From: Palsa-295 sp963781105
GTDB taxonomy: Bacteria > Acidobacteriota > Terriglobia > Acidiferrales > UBA7541
Length of the DNA stretch: 64,000 nt
Assembly (NCBI GenBank): GCA_963781105.1
Contig: CAWAED010000006.1
Location: 1 to 64,000 of the forward strand
Direction: 5' to 3'
The position numbers and the translations under genes are program-made. Shown piece by piece: positions 7,364 through 13,936 of this stretch. The first letter of the stretch is position 1, and each line of letters starts with the position of its first letter. Below the pieces are notes generated by a model. It did not search any database, had not been told where the DNA came from, and saw only the letters and a program-made list of their open reading frames with translations.

Positions 7364-7929
7364 GCTGCCAATTCTCCTGTCAGCAAAGATTGAAAGTGCA
7401 ACATCAAACTGCGGTACACGATTGCTTTGTCCGCATCGGTGAGATTCGCCACAAGGTTGTCCACAAATTTGGTTGCGGTTTCTGTTGCTTCTGCCGCGCT
7501 GTATTCGGATGGCGGCACGATTTCGCCACCTACGCGAATCACAGGAACCATGTCCACTAACTTGTCATACTCATGAACTGGTTTGGGTTTCGGTTCGGAT
7601 TTTGGCGGCTTGGGTTTCGCTTCATCGCCGCGCAGCATGAGATACACCGCTTGTTCGGTGCGATGCAGAACTGTGCGGCAGTAATCTTGGAATGTGCGGC
7701 ATCCGCGAATCGTGTTGTATTTTCCATCTGTCCGCTTGCTGCGGTCGAGATTCTGGAAGCGTCGTTTCATTTCGGTCACTAGCGGCGCAACCATTTTCAA
7801 CGTCAGCACGGCGTGTTCAATGTGCGCCGCCAATTCATCGTCGGACAAAGTTTCACGGTGCTTGACGGCATGTTTCCAGTCAGGCGCGAGTAAAGTTTCT
7901 TTACTCTGCTTGGCAAGTGCGGTTGTCAT
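7360..7929 (-). CDS. Partner protein B, HTH-like phage protein (189 aa)
   Basis: The ATG at 7929 is preceded by AGGAG and overlaps the upstream stop as ATGA. An upstream in-frame start is less likely. The central region has KRRF, then IRGCRTFQDYCRTVLHRTEQ. It aligns with EGCHSWKEFCNSILNRNYES in the gene at 9020-9703, so the two are paralogues. The pattern of aromatic, Cys, Leu-x-Arg and a following helix resembles the HTH-like core of small phage proteins that bind DNA next to ParB-like genes. A Lys/Pro linker (residues 113-127) separates it from a C-terminal helical part. It sits directly upstream of a dioxygenase, as does its paralogue. Confidence 0.6.
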   Translation of the reverse strand: MTTALAKQSKETLLAPDWKHAVKHRETLSDDELAAHIEHAVLTLKMVAPLVTEMKRRFQNLDRSKRTDGKYNTIRGCRTFQDYCRTVLHRTEQAVYLMLRGDEAKPKPPKSEPKPKPVHEYDKLVDMVPVIRVGGEIVPPSEYSAAEATETATKFVDNLVANLTDADKAIVYRSLMLHFQSLLTGELAA

Positions 7930-9023
7930 GCTTTCTCCTGTTCGTTGGCTAGTTCCAACCAAACTTTCGCGTGACAGTTGGGATTATCGGGTTTGCACCA
8001 ACAGAGCAAATCTTTGCCACGCAAAGATTCCACTTGCCTGCGAAATGTTTCATCGGACGCCATTCGGTGCACGGCGTATGCGCGAAAGTCACTCGCGGCT
8101 TTGGCTATCGGTGAGCGGCGATGCGAATCAGGATGGTTGGGGTCTGCGAATGGGTTCTTCGCATTACCGAAAACGGTGCCTTCGCGAATCGTCTTTCCGT
8201 ACATCACCGTTTTGCAACCCACGTAAACCGCATCGGGTGGATAACTCTGTCCCGCGTGGCAATCATAGACACGCGGCGCAAATACGGGTTGGGTTTTGAC
8301 TCCTGTTTTCATCCGCGCGATAAATTCTTCCAGCGATTCATCGGTTGGCAAGCACTTCGTATTGAAAGAAATTCGCAAACCTTTCGGCGTCGTGTCATCA
8401 AGAATGGCGTGTTCGTGTGTCCAGTTGCAATCATCCGATAGCACAATGAGTGACCCATGAACGGGTTGCAGATTTATCCAGCGGCTTTCATCACGAATCA
8501 CTCGGCACTTTTTACGGTGCTGTTTCGCCACGATGCATTCGATGCATTTTCGTTGATGTCCATCACACGCTGCTTCGTTGCAATCATCACAGACTCGGCA
8601 GGCAGGACAAATTTCCCGCAAGGCAAGGGTGCGTGTCTCACCAAATGAACCAATAAAGGTTCGTGCATCCCGATTACGGTCTTCGGCGTGTTGATGGAAA
8701 TTGATGTGGTCTGTCTCACTCTCGTAGCCCAGCAAGGAAAAGTAATTCACAGGCTTGGTAGCGAACAGAGACAACTTGATAGCCATTTGTTTGATTGGCA
8801 GAAATGCGTCATCCATCGTGGGATACTTTTCATTGAGGTGGGTTGGACGACCCCGAAAACTGCCAGCATCATTCCAATGCGCAACAGATGTTCGGTGCAG
8901 AACCATGCTGGAGTTCATCGGGTTGCGCGGACGAACACGCGGAATCTGTTTGACGAATTCAAAGAATTCATTTGCTTCCGATTTTGTGAAAAACGTTGGA
9001 TATTGTTGGTAGGGTAGCATCAC
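7926..9023 (-). CDS. AlkB-like dioxygenase with Cys-cluster insert and C-terminal DUF4326 domain
   Basis: A 365-aa fusion. Residues 90-225 follow the AlkB order: NYFSLLGYESETDHINFHQH with His110, a GETRTLALRE strand, LQPVHGSLIVLS, then WTHEHAI with the distal His205 and GLRISFNTK with Arg217. The usual HxD pair reads His110-Gln-His112, with Glu114 close by, so the iron site may be unusual. Between strands, residues 139-173 hold eight Cys (139, 142, 145, 148, 153, 160, 163, 173) plus His156, likely two zinc sites. Residues 252-360 match DUF4326: a VYVG strand, NPF, and LLCWCKPDNPNCHAKVW with Cys341, Cys343, Cys350 and His351. Coupled by 4-base overlaps on both sides. Substrate unknown. Confidence 0.75.
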   Translation of the reverse strand: MMLPYQQYPTFFTKSEANEFFEFVKQIPRVRPRNPMNSSMVLHRTSVAHWNDAGSFRGRPTHLNEKYPTMDDAFLPIKQMAIKLSLFATKPVNYFSLLGYESETDHINFHQHAEDRNRDARTFIGSFGETRTLALREICPACRVCDDCNEAACDGHQRKCIECIVAKQHRKKCRVIRDESRWINLQPVHGSLIVLSDDCNWTHEHAILDDTTPKGLRISFNTKCLPTDESLEEFIARMKTGVKTQPVFAPRVYDCHAGQSYPPDAVYVGCKTVMYGKTIREGTVFGNAKNPFADPNHPDSHRRSPIAKAASDFRAYAVHRMASDETFRRQVESLRGKDLLCWCKPDNPNCHAKVWLELANEQEKA

Positions 9024-9703
9024 TGTTTGACTCCTACGGCGATTTGTCTCACCTGTTCTTCTGTCAGATTCCGCAGCGTAAGATGGAAAAGATTTTCGGC
9101 GGCACTTCTGGACACTTCAGCGTCAGTAAACAAACTCGTCAGTTCTCTGGCTTTGGCGATTTGCTGTTCAAGAGCGGTCTTCAACTCGGAAGATTTTGAT
9201 GGTTGTTGTGACTCATTGTTTTCGGCAACTACAATTCGCACAATGGCGTCCGCTATCTGCGGGGGAGTCTCCATTCCAACGAGAGCCAGAACAGCGTCCG
9301 CTGCATTCATCTGTGCAAGCAATTTTCGAGTCAGGTTGCGAATGTCAGGGTGTTCTTGTTCGTACACAGCAATGTCAGCATCAGCGAGTTGGCGTGATTC
9401 TTTCTTGGGATTTTTCGCAGCGGCAAGCGCAGCACGGACAGATTCGTAATTTCGATTAAGGATACTGTTGCAGAATTCTTTCCATGAGTGACACCCTTCG
9501 ATGGGTTCCCGCAGCCGGTTCTCGCTGTTTCTTTCACCCGCTTCAAATCGCTTTCGCAGTTCCATGATGTACGGCACGTACTGTTGAATCTTGGCGAAGG
9601 CTTGAATAGCCACGGCTACCAATTCTTTGTTGGTCATCGTGGCGGGGTCGCCAAACGTTACACAGGAATCCTGTGGGACGGTCGCAAGCATGGTGGCACT
9701 CAT
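9020..9703 (-). CDS. Partner protein A, HTH-like phage protein (227 aa)
   Basis: Residues 40-95 (YVPYIMELRKRFEAGERN, then EGCHSWKEFCNSILNRNYES) share spacing and key residues with partner B. The rest (residues 120-227) is helical and possibly coiled-coil, with a glutamine- and serine-rich stretch near 170. The ATG at 9703 overlaps the preceding stop as ATGA; a second ATG four codons later is possible. It lies immediately upstream of the AlkB-DUF4326 fusion, as partner B lies upstream of the second AlkB. A role as DNA- or RNA-binding adaptor for the oxygenase is a hypothesis from context. Confidence 0.6.
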   Translation of the reverse strand: MSATMLATVPQDSCVTFGDPATMTNKELVAVAIQAFAKIQQYVPYIMELRKRFEAGERNSENRLREPIEGCHSWKEFCNSILNRNYESVRAALAAAKNPKKESRQLADADIAVYEQEHPDIRNLTRKLLAQMNAADAVLALVGMETPPQIADAIVRIVVAENNESQQPSKSSELKTALEQQIAKARELTSLFTDAEVSRSAAENLFHLTLRNLTEEQVRQIAVGVKQ

Positions 9704-9885
9704 GCCGCCACCAACGTGCGCTTGGCGATGAATGATTCAATCGCTATGCGTGGATACAGGAATTTTCCACCTAGACGGACGTACGTGATTTTGCGAGCGA
9801 GCCGCCAACGTTGGAGGGTCTTCGTACTCACACGCAATTCTGCGGCTGCTTCCTGTGTGGTAAGGTGATTCGATTGTGGAGACAT
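9700..9885 (-). CDS. Excisionase-type HTH protein (61 aa)
   Basis: The whole protein is one MerR/excisionase-like winged helix: LTTQEAAAELRVSTKTLQRW recognises DNA as the HTH, and VRLGGKFLYPRIAIESFI forms the wing and following helix. This is the HTH_17 pattern typical of phage and transposon Xis proteins and of small phage regulators. It is the first gene of the six-gene AlkB operon, 220 bases after a good promoter, and lies near the integrase, so it could direct excision, control the operon, or both. The domain is clear; the role is inferred. Confidence 0.75.
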   Translation of the reverse strand: MSPQSNHLTTQEAAAELRVSTKTLQRWRLARKITYVRLGGKFLYPRIAIESFIAKRTLVAA

Positions 9886-10114
9886 AGAGCAATCCTTGTT
9901 TCGGATTGTTCCATGCCGTTTCGGCGGGAACTCTAGCCTAAGCTAGCGGTCATTGCATTTCCAACAGGCGTCCGTTATTGTCCCGAGGTCGGCGTTCGCC
10001 GCTACTCAGGCACCTGTGGAACCCTACGGCGAGTAATAGTTGACTACGCACATCAGACCCGCTCACCACCAAGCCTGATATCGCTTTGTTTCCGTGGGAC
10101 TGTCGAGCACACTA

Positions 10115-10144
10115 ATCATATCAAAACAACGGTGGACATGTCAA
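10115..10144 (-). promoter_or_regulatory. Sigma70-type promoter of the AlkB operon
   Basis: On the minus strand TTGACA (10144-10139), an 18-base spacer and TATGAT (10120-10115) form a near-consensus promoter. The predicted start near 10,108 gives a leader of about 220 bases before the excisionase-type gene. The rest of the 289-base gap (9886-10174) holds no gene. Confidence 0.65.
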
Positions 10145-10165
10145 TTGGGGTTCAGAATAGCGCAT

Positions 10166-10176
10166 TGGTAGCATTT
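10166..10176 (+). repeat. Direct repeat TGGTAGCATTT, copy 1
   Basis: TGGTAGCATTT here, overlapping the integrase stop codon, recurs at 11975-11985. A further TGGTAGCA lies at 11963-11970, 12 bases from the second copy. The two outer copies bracket the integrase and its two companion genes. They could be integrase or excisionase binding sites or operator half-sites. Confidence 0.4.
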
Positions 10177-11497
10177 ACTTAATCGCCTCGTACGCCTTGC
10201 GCACTGTCTCTGGCTCCTCCACGATGGCCAGATAGCGTTCGGTCGTACTCAGTTCACTGTGGCCCAAGTCGCGCTGAATGTTGCGGGCAGGAACACCCTG
10301 CAACATTTGATAGGTCGCATACGACTTGCGAAAATTGTGCAGAATGTGTGAGCGGCACTCCGGTCGGCTGAATGCGTACGGCTTCTTGCCGGTCGTCTCC
10401 GCACGCTTCTGCAACGCATTGATTCTGTCCGCGAAGTTCTGGTCCGGCGTTCCCAGTCGCGTGGGAAACAACAGTTCGCTCCCGCTATGCTTTGCACGCT
10501 CACCCTTGCCAGCCTGCCGCGCCTGTAGACGCGCCTTGAGCATGGCATTCTTGTCCGGCGACACAATGCGCTTCTCGTGGTCCTTAACGCGCCAGTCGAA
10601 TTGCGGCTTGTCCTGAACGGTGATTTTCATCTTGCCATCGCCGTTGGCCCAGTTGATATCTTTCCATGTCAGGTGCTGAATTTCTTCATCGCGCATGCCA
10701 GTGCAGAGGAGGAGCAGAACTAGGTCGCGCAAATCATCCGCAAGAAAGTTGGACTTCTCGTGGACACCATCCGCAGCCTTCAGCATCGCATTGATGTCGT
10801 CGGGCGTGTAGAACACAACGTCTGCGATGCCGGGTTTCTTTACGCGAGGAACATCAACGCGGTCCACCAGTCCCGCATCGTTAGGATTGAACGTACGGTC
10901 GGTTTTCATCTTGATGCCGTTGCGTGCTAGGAACTGGCCCACCACTGTGAATTTGCGACTGTCCGAATACGCGCCCTTGCCTTTCTTGCGCGTTACATTC
11001 TCGCGCAACCAATTTTTGAAATTGAGCAGGATGGCTTCGCCGCGTGAATCGTTCTGGAATTCCGATACCTTGACGGCACCGAACGCTTCACAGGACGCGG
11101 CAAAATCTTGCATCGCCTTGCGATACGCGACCACAGAATTGGGTGAGAGTCCATTGTCGCCGCCGTTTCGCCAGTCATTCTCGCGGCTCTCACTGTACGC
11201 GATGAATTCCGCCACGGCTGCGGCAATCGTTCCTTCTGGCTGCGCAGTGGTGGGAGTCGCGGGCAGGAGCGGGATACCTTTGCGCTCGCGGTCCAAATTC
11301 GTCACGATGTTGGACTGGCTAATCAGAGCCTCGTCAATGGACGCAAAATATTTCCACGTCCGCTTCCCACTCTCTGATACGCGCAGATAGTACGCGCCGT
11401 CATAGCCTTTCGGCGGCACAGGCTTGCCGTTTTTGAATTCAACTTTCTGATACGGCTCGCCGCTATTTCGTGTGTAGAGCGTTGCGGTTGCTCGCAT
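10175..11497 (-). CDS. Tyrosine recombinase / integrase (440 aa)
   Basis: The C-terminal catalytic domain is complete: Arg269 in LLCTGMRDEEIQHLTWKDI, HNFR with His387 and Arg390, LGHSELSTTERYL with His413 and the nucleophile Tyr422. An N-terminal arm-binding region and a SAM-like core-binding domain (about residues 88-200) precede it. Length suits integrases of integrative elements and phages. It is last in a three-gene operon, 1 base after the stop of the 70-aa ORF, with GAGGAA as ribosome site. It inserts and excises the element by strand exchange at att sites, which I could not locate. Confidence 0.9.
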   Translation of the reverse strand: MRATATLYTRNSGEPYQKVEFKNGKPVPPKGYDGAYYLRVSESGKRTWKYFASIDEALISQSNIVTNLDRERKGIPLLPATPTTAQPEGTIAAAVAEFIAYSESRENDWRNGGDNGLSPNSVVAYRKAMQDFAASCEAFGAVKVSEFQNDSRGEAILLNFKNWLRENVTRKKGKGAYSDSRKFTVVGQFLARNGIKMKTDRTFNPNDAGLVDRVDVPRVKKPGIADVVFYTPDDINAMLKAADGVHEKSNFLADDLRDLVLLLLCTGMRDEEIQHLTWKDINWANGDGKMKITVQDKPQFDWRVKDHEKRIVSPDKNAMLKARLQARQAGKGERAKHSGSELLFPTRLGTPDQNFADRINALQKRAETTGKKPYAFSRPECRSHILHNFRKSYATYQMLQGVPARNIQRDLGHSELSTTERYLAIVEEPETVRKAYEAIK

Positions 11498-11498
11498 G

Positions 11499-11711
11499 TT
11501 ATAGTTCCTCTTCTTCGGACTCTGGTGTCCACTGCACGCCCAGTTCAGACATCCACATAGTGTCTTCGGCGTCTCTGACTTCCTGCGGAATGCTGGCCTC
11601 TATCTCGCCGCCGATTTCGTCCGGTGGTGCGCCCATGTATGCGATGTCCAGATAGTTCTGGCGGGTCAGTGGGATGTTGTTCTTCTTCATCGCTTCCAGC
11701 ACGATGTCCAT
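11499..11711 (-). CDS. Small acidic element protein (70 aa)
   Basis: The ATG at 11711 overlaps the preceding stop as TAATG. The product is acidic: MDIVLEAMKKNNIPLTRQNY, then GEIEASIPQEVRDAEDTMWM, ending in five acidic residues in a row near the C-terminus. The first 25 residues look like a small helical module. No catalytic motif or family was recognised. Placement between a small ORF and the integrase suggests a control role, without direct evidence. Confidence 0.6.
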   Translation of the reverse strand: MDIVLEAMKKNNIPLTRQNYLDIAYMGAPPDEIGGEIEASIPQEVRDAEDTMWMSELGVQWTPESEEEEL

Positions 11712-11926
11712 TAGCGCAGTCCATTCGCGGCATCGGCCACGACGGCATACTGGGGGTTGTGACGCTTCACATCCGCCATAACATCCGACACTGGCGCGAG
11801 CAACGTGAAAGGCAGGGGTATCGCTGTGGTGCCGAATAGCCGCTGCATCTTTGCGGCCTCTGGAGTGTGCTTGAAATCAACCATCCAGCAGTTCTTTGAA
11901 TCGAACACGACCAGTGTGTTTTCCAT
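11711..11926 (-). CDS. Small element protein (71 aa)
   Basis: The ATG at 11926 follows GGAGG by five bases, which fixes the start over the longer frame to 11983. The sequence MENTLVVFDSKNCWMVDFKH followed by PLPFTLLAPVSDVMADVKRH alternates strands and helices like a small alpha/beta protein. No family recognised. First gene of the integrase operon, behind the promoter at 11962-11991. Confidence 0.6.
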   Translation of the reverse strand: MENTLVVFDSKNCWMVDFKHTPEAAKMQRLFGTTAIPLPFTLLAPVSDVMADVKRHNPQYAVVADAANGLR

Positions 11927-11961
11927 GACCGCCTCCGTTATGGCTGTTCTGACCATAAGGA

Positions 11962-11991
11962 ATGGTAGCATCACTGGTAGCATTTTGTCAA
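11962..11991 (-). promoter_or_regulatory. Promoter of the integrase operon with repeated element
   Basis: Minus-strand TTGACA (11991-11986), 18-base spacer and TACCAT (11967-11962). Two copies of TGGTAGCA (on the plus strand at 11963-11970 and 11975-11982) lie in the spacer and -10 box, 12 bases apart, so a protein bound to them would block the promoter. Confidence 0.5.
11975..11985 (+). repeat. Direct repeat TGGTAGCATTT, copy 2
   Basis: Second exact copy of the 11-bp sequence found at 10166-10176, inside the spacer of the integrase-operon promoter. Confidence 0.4.
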
Positions 11992-12121
11992 GGTTTTGCG
12001 TTTAGTCAAGCAGGCGTGCGTTTCCTATTAGTAGGCTCGGAATCCCTTCTTCCGCACGATACCCGGGTGTTCGATGCACGCTTCCTTACTAAAATCTTGC
12101 TGTGATTGCAGGTGCGACCAT

Positions 12122-13264
12122 ATGCCCAGGGACCCCGCGGGACAGGCGAGGCTGACGCTGGTAAATAAGTCGCCATTTGCGAAGAAAATTCGCCGCTACG
12201 CGAATTTGATAATTCTCGCAGTTATATTCGTAGTCTTCGCTGCTTCCGCCACAAGAATATTTTCCGCTGAACAGGCCTCCTCCTTTCGTGAAGACTTGCG
12301 ACCTTATGGCTTCCTTACAAGTGGAAGCTTCATAGGCGGCTCTACGAATATTAGTTTTCTTTCGAACGACCTGTTGTTAGTTACCGTGAATCAATTTGAT
12401 TACCATGGCTCCCGGATTGTCAGATTCCCGTTGGGTGACCAGCCGCTTTCGAGGCTTCTGTTGTTTAGTGTTTCGCAAAAGGCCTTGCTGAAGAGCAAAT
12501 ATATGCCGGTGGAGAAGTCCGAGGGTTCGGTCAGGGCGATCGCCGGTGCAAAGTTTGTCCTGCTTAATGAATCAGGGTTACGCGTCTGCACCAGCGACCT
12601 TGAATGTGGGTCGCCTACGCCCGCATCAGGGTCCGTCCTTGTGTCACCGCGACAAACAAGGTTCGCGGTTGGAAATTATGGTAGTTCGAAGCAACTCCTT
12701 TATGATGCCGCGTCAGTTCATATACTGGAGAGCTTCCCTCCAGAGGCTGAAATTATCTCGCCCGGGGACGACGGGCTCCTTGCTAGCCAGCGCGGAAAGC
12801 CGTACCTGAGACTCGTCGGACAGCCTGACCGAGAGCTTACTTTCGCGTGCTGTGCTTTCCAGCCCTTGGGTTCATTCTTAAATGACACGACGATCGCGGG
12901 CTTCGAATCAAACAAGGTCCTCGCAGTTGAGAAAACTGACGGCACGGTCCTATTTCGCGTTCCGCTGCACGTCTACGGCAATGGACGTGTAGAAATGCGG
13001 CCGGCGGCGGCCGCTGATCGATTCTGTCTTCAGGTGCTGGGATGGACCACACTAAACCTCGCAGCGAACCTGGGTTTTGAAGACGAAAATTTCAACTCCG
13101 AGAGGATTGAAGTGCTTTCGACTGACTCTGGAAAGGTTCTCTTCGAGTTGCACGGAAACCCTCGTCCGTATATTGACCGTCTGGCAACCCCCGCGCTTTC
13201 GCCCAATGGCCGGACGCTCGCGCGGATCTACCATGGTTTTCTGGAGGTCTTTGAGATTCCGTAA
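12122..13264 (+). CDS. Membrane-anchored protein with beta-propeller-like exterior (380 aa)
   Basis: The N-terminal 24 residues are basic, followed by one membrane span (YANLIILAVIFVVFAASAT, about residues 26-44). The rest is strand-rich with repeated short motifs such as SFLSNDLLLVTVNQF, ALSPNGRTLARIYHGFLEVF and SRIVRFPLG, typical of a loosely conserved WD40-like propeller exported outside the membrane. No enzyme motif is seen. The start is uncertain: the ATG at 12122 has an AGGTG site seven bases upstream; an in-frame ATG at 12074 is the alternative. It is the first gene right of the mobile element and stands alone, so it could be host DNA or late cargo. Confidence 0.6.
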   Translation: MPRDPAGQARLTLVNKSPFAKKIRRYANLIILAVIFVVFAASATRIFSAEQASSFREDLRPYGFLTSGSFIGGSTNISFLSNDLLLVTVNQFDYHGSRIVRFPLGDQPLSRLLLFSVSQKALLKSKYMPVEKSEGSVRAIAGAKFVLLNESGLRVCTSDLECGSPTPASGSVLVSPRQTRFAVGNYGSSKQLLYDAASVHILESFPPEAEIISPGDDGLLASQRGKPYLRLVGQPDRELTFACCAFQPLGSFLNDTTIAGFESNKVLAVEKTDGTVLFRVPLHVYGNGRVEMRPAAAADRFCLQVLGWTTLNLAANLGFEDENFNSERIEVLSTDSGKVLFELHGNPRPYIDRLATPALSPNGRTLARIYHGFLEVFEIP

Positions 13265-13316
13265 GAACCAGTAGAGTCAATGATTCAACCCGTGACGCGG
13301 CGCCGAGCATGCCATG

Positions 13317-13514
13317 TTACAGGCCGATTTTGCCTAGCATGCCGCTTAGGCGCGTTAGTTCTACCTCGGCTTCGAGTATTTCCGGCTTCAGCTTTTCTTC
13401 GACTTCGTGACCTAGTTTGCGGGCTTGTTCGCGCAGTGCGGCGAGTTTGTTGGTCATGGCCTCGTGCTCGCGCAGCAGGCGTTCTGTGGATTCGTCTTTT
13501 TCGGCTGGCATCAT
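13317..13514 (-). CDS. Small coiled-coil protein (65 aa)
   Basis: Two adjacent ATGs at 13514 and 13511 follow an AGGAG site. The protein is almost entirely one amphipathic helix with heptad-like leucines (LLREHEAMTNKLAALREQAR, then LKPEILEAEVELTRLSGMLG), so it should form a coiled coil. No family recognised. Convergent with the upstream plus-strand gene and divergent from tig. Confidence 0.65.
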   Translation of the reverse strand: MMPAEKDESTERLLREHEAMTNKLAALREQARKLGHEVEEKLKPEILEAEVELTRLSGMLGKIGL

Positions 13515-13787
13515 TTTCTCCTGGCGGAGAGTATAGCGCGGGTCGGCCTGAACCGGCAGACGAGGCGGTATGCGAGGGATCCGCGCGACGCGGTTGCACT
13601 TTTGGGGCAGCCGCGGAGAATGGAAACCTTAAAGCCGGTAAGGCTGCCCGCTGTCTCCCGCGGAAATCGCGGGACACAACGGCCGCAACACAAACCGGTT
13701 CGTGCTCATAACATCTTGTTCACGAAAACGTGAATTTTCCTGCGGACTAATTGGGATTTCTTGGTCGGCGAATGCGCGGGATCGAAG

Positions 13788-13816
13788 TTGACGCGGGTTT
13801 ATAATTTCCTTATACT
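13788..13816 (+). promoter_or_regulatory. Probable promoter of tig
   Basis: TTGACG (13788-13793), a 17-base spacer and TATACT (13811-13816) precede tig by about 120 bases. This is the only strong sigma70-type match in the 420-base gap between 13,515 and 13,936, which otherwise holds no gene. Confidence 0.55.
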
Positions 13817-13936
13817 TAGGTTTCAACTGCGGGGGTTTCCCGCCGCACTTCCCTGCCAGCCTCGCTCGCGAGCTTCGAACCGGTGAAAGGCAGATTGGAA
13901 CCAGGGTGTACCGCAGTGCTCCCCTGAAAAGATCCC

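Larger units (their letters stand above)
1..12000. mobile_element. Integrative element / phage satellite (left end outside window)
   Basis: All genes from position 1 to about 11,926 lie on the minus strand and are short and tightly packed. They include a tyrosine integrase, an excisionase-type HTH protein, a Cro-like regulator and a phage-type replication protein. Base composition is visibly less GC-rich than the flanking host genes. No terminase, portal, capsid, tail, lysis or conjugation gene was recognised, so a satellite, plasmid-like integrative element or defective prophage fits better than a complete phage. The right limit is placed between the last element promoter (near 11,991) and the next unrelated plus-strand gene (12,122). 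No tRNA or clear attachment site was found there, so the boundary is approximate. The left limit is not in the window. Confidence 0.8.
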
